DNA of 64,000 nucleotides from Piscicola geometra (taxonomy: Eukaryota; Annelida; Clitellata; Hirudinida; Piscicolidae), in contig OX030955.1 in assembly GCA_943735955.1 (NCBI GenBank), forward strand, positions 6,680,769-6,744,768. Reading direction: 5' to 3'. A program made the translations under genes and the position numbers. Under the pieces are notes generated by a model. That model made no database searches. It saw only the letters and a program-made list of their open reading frames with translations, and was not told the origin of the DNA. Below, piece after piece: positions 37,145 through 47,953 of this stretch; position 1 is the stretch's first letter; the number at the start of each line of letters is the position of its first letter.

Positions 37145-39021
37145 ATGGAGCGTAGTGATTACGAAGACTGTGCCCCACGCCAAGAATACAAAACATTCAC
37201 ACCCAGGTGGGTAGAATGGTGTAGTTGCCAATTTGTTCTAATAAATTTATTATCTAACAGCAGTGAAGTTTAATAAAAAATTCACACTTCCAGTAATGAA
37301 CATTAATAACCCAACTTCAATCTGATATAAAAGTTTCCAAACGATGAATGCAATGAATCTGTAACGACTCTGCAGATTTGTGAGGAGGGAAGACTTCAAG
37401 AGTCCCGAGATAATGAAGAAGTGCTGTGGTCCGTACTACGACGTGTTGATGGAGGGCAGGGGGGCGTACAACGAAGTGGAAGTGCCCTACTGCAAGCACT
37501 GCCAAGACATGACACCCTACTGCATGGAAGAGCAGATGGATCCTATTGCCGCATACCGCCAGGCCAGCAGGAACGCTGGCATGAAGAGCTTCACGGTGAA
37601 GAACTTCATGAGCAACTCGTGCCAAGGCTGCAACTGTCAGGCCCATCAGCACGGGCAGCCCGAGGAAAGGTGGAAGAACCGCTATGCCGACGCTGTGCTG
37701 CCCTTCAACAAGCCCAAGCGACTGCTCGGCAACAGAAGCATGGACTGCTGTGGGTGGAACAGATTCCCGTGTTACCATTTAGATGAAGACTATGATGAAG
37801 ACGATGATGAAGATGATGATGATGATGAAGATGAGGATGATGATGAATATGACGATGATGATGATGATAGTGAAGAAAAGTTACTGCGTTGTGCTTCAAA
37901 GAAAAAGAAGCTTGAGTAAGTTGCCTCCACATTAAATCGATATTTAAACTACATTCAAACGATTTAACGCTAAAGAAACATACTTTCATTCTGATATTAG
38001 AAAACCCCTTTCAAGTGCACACGAAAAAGGTTTCAAAGTGTTGAATGCATGCCTCACTGCAGTAAGAGAGGCAAGGGCAGATGCAAGAAGAGTCTCTCAG
38101 CGAGGGAGATGAAAAAAGAGACGGCGAGGAAAAGGAAAGCGCCCAGAAAAGCGTCCACGGAAACCGTCCTCGACTGCTTCAGCATGTATTCATTCTATAC
38201 TTTATATGTAGTTATTTTATAAAATAATTTATTCTTTTGCAATGCATGATTTTAGTTTATATCCGTCTTAGATCTACTTATAATGGAATCAATGAATAAA
38301 AAATAAAATTAAAAGATATGCGTTTATCGATCTCCTATAAACTCTTAGTTTTTTATTTTATTATTATTTTACTTTTGTATTTTCCAAACATTAGTGTGCC
38401 ATTAAAGACGACAATAATATTTATGAATCGAAGCTAGTCTTCCCTGCTCTACCCTTAACCTTTAGGACAAAAAAGAACTCCGATCTTTGTGAGAAAAGTA
38501 ACGCAGAGGACTGTGCAGTGAAGAAGCAGGAAAGTGGTGAAGCCTGCCAGAAGCAAGCGAACGCAACATGTAACAGGACAGAGGTATGCCTGTGTCTTTT
38601 CAGAACTCTCAAATCGACAAAGTTTTGCAAAGAATTGTTATTCTAATATTCATTATTTTAATTTATTAATATAATCTTGTAGAAAGTCTTTTTATTATTC
38701 TAAAATAGGCTTCTAACCAAACAGAAAAAAGATCCCTTTAAAGCCTTTGGAAGATTCAACTGTTTGTGCAATAACAATTATATTTTTATTCTATTTCATT
38801 TTGAGTGTGAAAGTTACACTTTATCTGACATGAAAGAGATAAATATTTCCCTTGCAGTAGCCAACCTGGTCTGTATGTTTTGCAGCAAAGAGAGGAAGGT
38901 GAAAAGTACCAAAGATAAAATCACGAAGAAACAGTCTGAAATTGAACGTCTGCAGAAAGAGATAGAAGAGTGCAAGGAGCTGGTAGAAAAACTCGAAGAT
39001 AAAGACGCGGAGAAGGAATGA
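37145..39021 (+). CDS. Cys-rich / acidic / coiled-coil protein, family unknown
   Basis: Five phase-consistent exons: 37145-37206, 37376-37915, 38063-38185, 38466-38583 and 38806-39021; 352 aa. The start is MERSDYEDCAPRQEYKTF. Residues 1-150 are rich in Cys pairs (MKKCCGPYYD, YCKHCQDMTPYC, SCQGCNCQ, MDCCGWNRFPC). Residues about 157-185 are almost pure Asp/Glu, the next stretch is Lys/Arg-rich (KRGKGRCKKSLSAREMKKE), and the last 55 or so form a predicted coiled coil (ITKKQSEIERLQKEIEECKE). I do not recognise the family. The exon ending at 37915 would run on to a stop at 37917-37919, but GA|GTAAGT is a strong donor and the next exon keeps a Lys/Cys-rich frame. AATAAA is at 39089-39094. It is the first of six unassigned plus-strand genes. 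Confidence 0.7.
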
Positions 39022-39088
39022 AGCACAGAAAGATCCCATCGGTTCATCAATGGATTGCACATTCGATTGTTGAAAAAAAATTTATTAC

Positions 39089-39094
39089 AATAAA
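39089..39094 (+). terminator. Poly(A) signal of the 352-aa gene
   Basis: AATAAA 68 bases past the stop at 39021 and 215 bases before the next ATG at 39309. Confidence 0.7.
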
Positions 39095-39308
39095 TAGAAA
39101 AAGTTCAACGCTTTTGTTTTATATTCATAAAAAAACAAGAATATAAACAGAACGTTCACATGCAAGTGAAACATTAATCAAGTAACATCTAGCTACCAAA
39201 AACTAAGAACATAAGAACAAAAATCCATGAAGTCAAAAATAACCTGAAGAACAAAACTGATGCGATACATCGATGCTCAAATGAATTGCAAACCTTGAAT
39301 CCATCGGC

Positions 39309-41552
39309 ATGAACAGCGCCAAGAATGAAGAACAAAAGAATCAGCGAGTCAAAAAGCCTCCAAAAAACCAAACATCGCCAGAAAATGCACCTTCTGGCGA
39401 AAGTTGCCCTAAAAAATTGGAAGAAAAATCGTTGAGAAGCCAAGACAGGACTCATCAGATAAGTTGCAATCGTCCCATCGGAGATTTTATGCCTCGTCTT
39501 GAAAGACTGCAGGATAAGGTAACAGAGAAAAAGAAACAACAAGACCGTGATAAAAATAACAAGCCTTTACAAGACAGATGTGTCAAGAGAATGAAAAAAG
39601 ATGGATCGCAAAATTTCTCCAAAAACTGTCACATGCTTTCATCGAGATCTGCTTTTAACATGCCCCAATGCCCCTCTTATCCTTCTCACCAATATCTTCC
39701 ATACTCCCCTTACTTTCCACCAGCTTACGCTCCCACCTACCCAGCTGCCTACCCACCTGCATACCCATCTGTCTACCCAGCAACCTGCCCACCCACTTAC
39801 CCACCAGCCTACCCACCCGCCTACCCTCCCATCTATCCTCCATACCTTCCCCAATACGCCATGATGCCTTGGCACAACGAATCCTCATCAGATTCCTCCA
39901 GTGACACCTCCACTGACACCTCGTGTTACACTTCTTACAGCGACACTTGCTGTACGCCCTCCTACTGTTATCCATCTCCGTGTCCTCCTCAGTGTCCCAC
40001 CTTTTGCCCTCCTTCTTGTCCTCCTCCATGTCCTCCTCCTTGTCAGGCTTCTTGTCCTACTTGTGATGTTTCTTGTCATCCTGAGTGTCACTCTGCCAGT
40101 CACCCTGATTATGATTTCTCTTGTCCTGCTCCTTCTAATCCTACTTGTTATTCTCCCTGTCACCCTGATTGTCACCCTGATTGTCACCCTGATTGTCACC
40201 CTGATTGTCACCCTGATTGTCCGGCTGATTGTCACCCTGATTGTCACCCTGATTGTGATACTTGTCCTTGTCCTTCATGTTGCCAGAATCCTTCTTCGTC
40301 TTGCTCAACCCTCCAATGTGATCACTCTCCTCCTACTACCCAGCCTCCCCCTTCTTCTCTCCATCCTCCTCATCCTTCTCTTCACGTCCACAATCACTTC
40401 TCAGGATCTCTTCCATCTGGTAGACCCTGCCCTGAACCATCTGAACGCGTTATTAACTGTTCAGAAAAATGCCCGTGTGCGTGTGAAGAAAAGTCTGGGT
40501 GTGCATGTAATTGTGGATGTGGTTGTGAAGATTGTTGTGGATGTGGAGGTGGTTGTTGTTTGAGTGATTTTCCTGGTTTTTGTCTTGGTGATTCCTGCCA
40601 GCCAGCCTGCTGTGAATGCCCTCGCAAATACGTGAGTCTCTAGAATACTTGGGTACAAAGTGATGTGAAATATACTCGAAATATCGCATATTTCATTCAT
40701 TACTCGCTAGATGGTGTCATTTAAGTTATGTTTATACTTAATTGACTAAAATTCTGCAGGAGATTCGATACTTCAACAAAAAAAAAAGAGAAAACGATTT
40801 GATTCACACTAACAGTATCAGGTGACGATCATCCTAGCTACTTCATATGTTTCACAATTGAAACTTGGAATCCATTTATAACATCAACCTTAAACCTGAT
40901 AATCCGTTTCTCATTTTCAGAATTTCTGTTCAATCACTCAAATTCTCACTTATTCACCGATCTTTCACCACCACCAAACATCAAAACGCCAGCAATCACA
41001 CCACCCAGCTCATTCGAATGCTGCTCAGACGTGGATGAGAAAAATGTCATCAACTACAAGAACGGAATTCCAAAAGTGTCGTCAGAGCTGCTTGTGAACC
41101 AGAAAAAGAAACTCAAGAAGGTGCCAACAAGTTTTAAAGCATTTTTGCATTTTCATTCTTTTGCAAAATTTTCATGTTATAAAATTTGCAAAATTATTTT
41201 ATAATCCTTCATGGCTCATCTACTCTACAGCTCAAAAGGGAGTGCTCTGACATCGACATCTACAAGGAGTTGGAGTCTCTTGAGGAGCTGATCACAGGTG
41301 TCCGCAGTTTAGTTATAGTAATTTCAAAATGATTTCACTCTTATAAACCTTGTTAATTGTAAAATAAAAATGATGGAAATACAAATAAATTACTTGAGTA
41401 AATTATAAAAATACTAATGAAGTTTTAATAATTCATGCTCAGCCCTCATAGCACAGAGGAAATCAGCAGGATGGACGAAGCAGCATGGAGCAGGCAAGAA
41501 CGACGAGGGCATCCCGGGAATGGTTAACAAGTTGAACATCTTCAAGGACTGA
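39309..41552 (+). CDS. Cys-Pro repeat protein with CHPD repeats and a shared helical C-terminus
   Basis: Five exons: 39309-40631, 40760-40814, 40921-41120, 41231-41297 and 41443-41552; 584 aa. A basic N-terminus (1-110) is followed by PPAYPS/PPTYPPAYPP repeats (about 137-180). Next is a Cys-Pro region (CPPSCPPPCPPPC) with a run of Cys-His-Pro-Asp tetrapeptides (about 284-316), then a very Cys-rich block (CACNCGCGCEDCCGCGGGCC, about 395-430). The last three exons encode a charged helical part. Exon 4 (67 nt, phase 0 to 1) reads LKRECSDIDIYKELESLEEL and matches an exon of the same length and phase in the next two genes. CxP-rich repeats recall sperm outer dense fibre proteins, but this is only composition. 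Exon 2 uses donor A|GTATCA at 40815; AATAAA is at 41632-41637. Confidence 0.75.
40160..40258 (+). repeat. Coding 12-bp repeat (Cys-His-Pro-Asp)
   Basis: Nearly identical TGTCACCCTGAT units repeated in frame inside exon 1 of the 584-aa gene, interrupted once by a Cys-Pro-Ala-Asp variant. The near-identity at nucleotide level, including third positions, indicates recent expansion. Confidence 0.92.
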
Positions 41553-41921
41553 AAAGAGGAGCTTTCAATGGACTAGAATTTAACGAGATAATGAAATAGA
41601 AGGCTGATGGAGATGGAAAGAAGTTCAAACGAATAAAATCTATGATGATCCAAAATCAAGAATCAAATCTGACCCATCTGGCACAATATCTTAGCCTGGA
41701 AAATTCAAACGACCAACTTTGCGCTTCTGATTTAAAAAAAACTTTGATTTAAATAAGCATTGAAACGTGTCTTTTTTTGTATGAACTTTCATAACATCAA
41801 TATAAACAATAAGTTATCCTATTATCAACAATACAAACTTTAGTCTTAATAAAAAATTTTAAACTTTTTGAATAAAAGAACTTATACATTCTGAATTGGC
41901 ATTCATCCATAAGACTTTACA

Positions 41922-43244
41922 ATGATGATGGACCAGGGATTCGGTCCTCAAATGCCCATGATGGGTCCTATGCAGCCGAGCATGGGTGGGCCAGTAATGA
42001 TGGGTCCTGCGGAGATGATGGGCCAGCCGATGGGAGTTCCACCAGGACCACCGCAGCCTCCTCCGATCGACGCGCCTCCTCCCATTACCTCCATGATGAA
42101 CCGCGAGTCGATCAAGAATCTATCACCCGTTCGCCTGAAAGAAAAATTCAAGAACCTAGGAGAAAGCATCGGCAAACGCTTAAAAAGTTTAAAAAAACTG
42201 AAAAAGATCGAAGTGGAAAAGAGAAAAACGCCGTCTGTGACCGACCTCTTGAGGGCGGAGAAGCGAGAGTTGATCAAGGAAATGGACCACACCAAGTTCG
42301 TGCCACTGCCCTTCATCATCAACAACACAGGAGGTGGCGGTGGTGGTGGGGGAGGAGTGCAAGGCGTCAACAGCCTGGGCCTGCCTGACAAGAACGTCTT
42401 TGCCGGCATGTGCGGAAACCCCATCACGTCGGATGATCACTTCTTGGAGTCAGCCAAGCAGTTCGAAGTCATCAGAAACGTCTACAAATACCAGTGAGGA
42501 AAGAAATTACTGGAGCTACCCTTTGTATAGATATTATTCCGTTTTAAATTCCTTTACAAAATGTTACAGTGATATCCAAGTGAATTGTGTTAACACAAAG
42601 GAATTACGACAACCCACAGAGGCATTTTGAATCGCAAGTGGCGCAGACTGATGTATGAGTACAAGGTGGAAGATGTGCCCACCCTCCTGCTGCAAGAGCA
42701 CAAGAAGATCGTTAACCGGGTTGGTTAACTGGGGGAAAATAATTGGAAGGGTTACAACATATATGTAAAACATTACAATATTTTAATCTTTGTCACACAT
42801 GTTGTTTTTAGCTGAAACAGAATGCAAAGCATAAAACGTTCTACAACAACCTCCAAGCACTGGAAACCATCATGAACAGTGTGTTTTCTTTGATACAACA
42901 GTAGAATTTCGAAAATCATTTTGAACACAACATTTTCGTCACACATTCGTACAAAAATCGACAAAAAAATCCCTTTTATATTTAATAAAATTTAATTTTA
43001 AAGTGAGAATCTAATAACACTAAAAATTATTATTCTTTATTGTTATTGAAAAGCCATTGAAAATCTCTCAGGCCTGCACCACAAGACGAAGCTGAACGAA
43101 AACGTCAACCGAATGATCAACACGGTGATCGAAGTGCAACTGAAGGAGATCTACGAAGCGAAGAGACGCTCCAAGAAATTCGATATCGAATACCAAGAAG
43201 AAAAGGCTCTCGCAAAACTAAAACGAAAAAGACAATTGATATAA
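41922..43244 (+). CDS. Met/Pro-rich N-terminus plus basic helical protein, shared-exon family
   Basis: Four exons: 41922-42493, 42620-42719, 42812-42878 and 43072-43244; 303 aa. Residues 1-60 are Met/Pro/Gly-rich (MMMDQGFGPQMPMMGPMQPS). A Lys-rich helix follows (KEKFKNLGESIGKRLKSLKK), then a Gly run, then a helical C-terminal half with VPTLLLQEHKKIVNR, LKQNAKHKTFYNNLQALETI and NRMINTVIEVQLKEIYEAKR. Exon 3 is 67 nt, phase 0 to 1, like exons in the neighbours on both sides. The family is unknown to me. The short exons are supported by frame continuity across three introns. AATAAA at 43257-43262 is 13 bases past the stop. Confidence 0.72.
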
Positions 43245-43256
43245 TAAATAATATTG

Positions 43257-43262
43257 AATAAA
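43257..43262 (+). terminator. Poly(A) signal of the 303-aa gene
   Basis: AATAAA 13 bases past the stop codon. Confidence 0.65.
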
Positions 43263-43782
43263 ATGTCTGAAATTCTTTTGAGACACTTTTAGAGTTTCTA
43301 TAGGTTTCAAATAAGTGATGGTCATGGAGAATCTAAAAATCACTTATTACTCTGTTGTTTTTTATTAAACTTGTTTATTTTAAACTTTATTTATTTGAAT
43401 AACCGAAATATAAAAATAAGTTTTTTCAACAAGCAACCAAGTAACCAATCAGAAAATTCAATATATTAAATTTATTCATCAATTCAAAAGGTTTCATTCA
43501 ATATTTTTGTCTTAAAAATGTAAGTTAAAATATTTCTCAAATGAAGACAGAATTTAGAGTCGCTGTGTTAAGAAAATATTTTACTTTCAATTACATTTGG
43601 CTCCCTCTAGACAACTTTAACCTTTACAAACACAAGTCCACCCAAAAATTCCAACAATCACATTTCTACCTCCTTCTAAAGCCACGTAAAAACACCAGCC
43701 AAACAACACCACCCAAAATGCCATAAAGACCAGCAACGACGACAACGACAACAACGACAACAACGACAACGACGACGACATC

Positions 43783-45152
43783 ATGAACACGAAGGTCTAC
43801 ATGGAGTTCATCAAGCAGGTGATGCAGCCATCGAAGCTCTCAGACGGCCTCTGCGACAACAAGCTGAAGGTGATGCAGCCCGCCGAGTACTTCAAGAGTG
43901 TGCGCAAGAGCATGGACAGGAAGAAGAACAAGATACGCCTCAAAAAGTTGTATCTTCTTAAACTGTCTTTGTTTCAACAATTTTAAATATCAAAATAATA
44001 TCAATGATTACATTGTATCATTAGCTAAATTAATTCTCATACTGGGGAGCATAAAGGATTATTATTCTGAGTTTGTCGTATCCTTCAAACCTACCAATCC
44101 GACCCTCAGACAGCTGGTGAAGAGGGTGGACTTGGACGACTTGGACGACTACTACGGAGCCGATGAAGTGATCGAAGTCCTGATCGAGAAGCACAAGCAA
44201 CACATTCAAAAGGTCCCTCAGTCTACTAACTCTTTGATTGACTTTGAATTTCTTCTTTTTTTAAAGGATCGCAAATTTTTTTGTGGAGAAATTGATATTA
44301 TTTTTTAATTAGCATTTAATGTGCAGAAATTAAATAAGGTTCAAATATTTACCATTTTAATTGAAAATCTCATTCAACTCTTCAGCTGAAAAGCGACTCA
44401 ACGCGTTTAGCCGATTATGCTGACTTGAAGAAACTTGAGAAGATTGCGGATGGTTTGTTGAGATGAACTCGGAAAGTCTTTCATACAACTTTTGATTCTG
44501 CTCATAGAGTATTTATTATTCAATTTTAAATTAAAGGTTTAATACAAAAAATTGATTTTAAAATCGTATAAAACTTGCAAAGCAATGCAGAAGAACGCTC
44601 ACTACTCTGAGTACAAGAAGGAAGAGTCGTTGGGGGTGTGGAAGGTGCTGCAGATCGAGAAGCTACAGAGGGCGATGAAGAAGGCGGAGGAGGCGAGAGA
44701 TGGAGACACGTCGGAAGAAGATGAACTTGTCACCACGTTCAGAGCGCAGTTGAGGGGCGTTGAGAGGGCCCTTGCCAAGTGCAAGGCGAAGAAAACCTGC
44801 TCGCAAGAGAAGGATATCAAAGTGGAAATCTATCGTAGTTTTTTTACACTTTTAAATTGAAAAAAAAATATTATTTTTTCAAGAATAATATTTTTTTTTT
44901 TATTACTTATTTTTTCCTCTTTACAAGGTCGAAAAAGAGCTTGGATTAGTGGACACAAAAAAAGAGATTTCAAAGAATCGAGAGATGATAAAGAAGCAGT
45001 TTGATCTGACGAGGCTGGAGGACATGGAGGACGTGGATCCTGCCCTGATGGACCAGCTCAAACACGTGCGCAAGGAAAACCCCTACTCGAAGGCCGTCTT
45101 CGTCGAGACCAACCCGAACACCCTTGAGCACGAGATCATCATTGAGTCTTAA
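43783..45152 (+). CDS. Charged helical protein, shared-exon family
   Basis: Five exons: 43783-43946, 44050-44212, 44386-44452, 44583-44821 and 44928-45152; 285 aa. The start ATG (43783) is provisional, since the frame is open upstream through an Asn/Asp repeat to about 43690 and a 5' exon may exist. Features: QPAEYFKSVRKSMDRKKNK, VDLDDLDDYYGADEVIEVL, the 67-nt exon LKSDSTRLADYADLKKLEKI, then long charged helices (EKLQRAMKKAEEARDGDTSE) and a tail with FVETNPNTLEHEIIIES. The stretch before and inside exon 3 aligns with the two upstream genes, so it is a diverged tandem paralogue. The exon 2 acceptor GGGGAG|C has a poor pyrimidine tract and is the weakest junction. No function can be assigned. 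Confidence 0.7.
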
Positions 45153-45528
45153 GAGACTGCAGTGGAGGCCGTTGTTGGAGATTTAATGGTTTTAGAAGAC
45201 TGTCTTAAAAATGTATTTAAAAAAAGTTTTTTATGTGAAATTTTAGATCAGCAAATTCGACGCTTTGATAGTTTGCTTCAAAGAATTAAATCTTCTAATG
45301 TTTTGTAAACACCTTTAACAAACTTTTTACGCTGCAATTGAACCATTCTGTCTTCAATTCTCATGTGTATTTGAACAAAATATTTGACGATTCTTCCCAA
45401 TACAACAACTTGAACTTTTAAACACATAAAAGAATGAGATTACAATGGATTCGCTAAAAATATGATTAAATATAAAAAAAATCTGAACGTAATACACTCA
45501 TAAATGATCATTTAGCGAATGAGACAGA

Positions 45529-47446
45529 ATGTCGAATAATAACAACAGGAAAAATAGCGACTCGAGTTCTGAAGATTCGCCAAAGAAACATATAAAAGTA
45601 AAAAGACGCAAGAGGAGAAAATCTAAATCATCTAGTGATTCGAACGAGAAAAGTGAAGAAGACTCAATCATCTCTGTAGAGTCAGACCTCATCAGCATCA
45701 CCTCTCTCTCAGAGTCTTCAGTCTCAACTAAAGAAATCGAGAGTGAAGAAAGTGAAGAGAGTGCACAGAAGGAAGTGAAGACGAAGAATGTAGCGACAAA
45801 CACCGATCTAGAAGACTCCCCTCTCACGAAACGAGATGTCAAAAAGTTGAAAAGGTTCCTGAGAAAGAAGGAAAACTGTTCTGAATTGAGTGGGAATGAG
45901 AAGAAGGAGGTTGAAAAACTAAAGGAGAAAATTGAAAAAATGAGTTGTGAAAATGTTCAAGAAACATTCGGCATTGACGAGGTAATTTGCAGGTGCTAAA
46001 GAAATTATTTAATATTTTTTCTAAAAGAAAAAATGATAATTTCAAATGTTAAATTTTCTTGCTAATCATTTGCGCCTACTTTGCGTCAGGGTGCTGCTGA
46101 AATTAAGCTTTCAAAGCGCACAAAGGCTGATGAGACGAGACGTCGACTGTTGGAAAGATTACAATTTCCCTGTCAAAACATCGTTCAAGCACAACACGTT
46201 AGAAAATATTGATTTAATATAGAAAAGTAATTTGTTAATACCTTTCATTTCATTAAAAATCTTTTTCAGTTTTTATATATTATTTTCGCCTCAAAGTTTT
46301 ACTTTATCTATTCAAACAACAACAAAATAAATCGATTTAAATCCAAATTAGACATGCTCGCCTCCGACGGAGCGGACAATGGTAGGTGAGCACAAATGCC
46401 TGCAATGCCACCTTTCCATTGAGTCCCAAGACCCTCTTCGTGTTAGAAAAAGCCTTATTAAAATTATGAATTGAACGCAAACATCATTTAAAGGTTTTTT
46501 AAACTTTCTAATGCGCCTGTAGAATCAAAAATGTTTTCACACATTATAAAATGTTTTGAATAAACCCAAACCTCAACACAGAGCTTCCTTCCTCCCTCCT
46601 ACACACACGACATCCCTCAAGAAAATCCAAAAACAAATTCCTCTTTATGCAAGCGCAGGTTTCACTTTTTAGAGCGCTAGAGTTGTGAAAATATTGAATT
46701 AATGTAAAAAGTAAAGCTTGGTTTCCATGAATCTTTTGGAAAATATTGCTACTCTATCGAATAATTATTTTATTGTATTTTATTCATAAAAACAGTTTGA
46801 GCATAGCTTAAAATAAGTTAAACTTGTTTCTATTTCAAACACGGCAGGAACGCCTGTGTTCCCGGAAAACAAAAGGGTATGTCAACGCAGAAAAACCTCA
46901 ACGGCATCATCAACCAAAAGATCAAGCGCATCATGCGAGGAGTGAGCTTCAAATATCAAGTTTAAAAGCTTTGAAAAAATATATATCAACTTGTTATGCA
47001 TAATCTCAACTCTCAATATTTCAAATGCTTGTTTATTTGGGGATTCCCAGCTGGAGAGGCCCAGGCACGAAGAGTCGACCCAGACTCGAGTAACTGTTCC
47101 ATGTTCCTCAAATTTATTTACGCTCATTTACCAATTATTAAAAAACCTTAAAAGTGTTTAACAATGATTTTTTAACTTCTATAAAATGTATATATAAATT
47201 CTCTTCCTTACCACTCCAATTTGAAGCAAGCTAATACAATCACCGCAGGTACCTGCACCCCCAAACATAACATCAAGACATGACCTGGGTTCTCAATCGA
47301 TGAACTTCTTTTATGAAACTTTAAAGCTCAAAAGTATGTTTCCTATCAGGCAGACCGTGTCTCCACGCAATACCACCAACAATGCTGTACATTACCCCAC
47401 TGGAACAGCGATAAAGGATTCTATCAAAAGATTTTACAGCCATTAG
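45529..47446 (+). CDS. Ser/Glu/Lys-rich protein, family unknown
   Basis: Six exons: 45529-45992, 46090-46197, 46352-46381, 46848-46941, 47051-47089 and 47249-47446; 310 aa, including two very small exons (30 and 39 nt). The N-terminus is a Ser/Asp/Glu and Lys/Arg patchwork (HIKVKRRKRRKSKSSSD), possibly disordered and phosphorylated. A Lys/Glu coil follows (NEKKEVEKLKEKIEKM), then a less biased C-terminal half with LMRRDVDCWKDYNFPVKTSF, KNLNGIINQKIKRIMRG and QTVSPRNTTNN. In exon 1 the donor at AG|GTGCTA (45992) is chosen over an earlier GAG|GTAATT because it keeps all four following exons open. AATAAA is at 47514-47519. No family is recognised. Confidence 0.62.
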
Positions 47447-47953
47447 CGAAAGCAAAATTAGTATTTTTATTTGATTGAAGGATTTTAACTAAAAGATTGT
47501 CGCTTAAAGAAGAAATAAATCACTAAAACCCTTGAGTTTGATTAATATTATTATTATTCGAATTCACGCTTTTTTTATGCCAAATTTGAATGATGCTAAA
47601 TTATCAACAAAAATGATATTTAAATGTTTATAGAATGCTTAAAAATAATATTTAACTTTCTATGAAATTATATTTTAAATTTTAAATTAAAATGCTAAAA
47701 CCAAAAAACTCATGAAATAGGTATTTGAAATGAAACTGTGTAAATAAACAAAAATACGTTTAAACAAAACACAGAAAAGCTTCAAAATGTCTTGTTTGTT
47801 CTCAAAGGAGTGAAGAGATCCATTCAGCTTATAAGTAGTCCTTAAGCCAACTTCAGTTCAGTTTTATTTATTATTTCAATACAAAAACTCGCCCAATGAT
47901 GTGAAAAAAGTTTGAAGGGTGTTTTTCGGAGAATAGCTGGCAGAAGCAGTTAC

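Noticed and set aside
47333..47350. Splice between GTATGT at 47334 and CAG at 47349
   Set aside because: The intron would be about 16 bases, far too short; reading straight through gives a good C-terminus ending at 47446.
47912..47953. Start of the 1,050-aa protein at 47912
   Set aside because: That codon is TTG; the first ATG in frame is at 47954.
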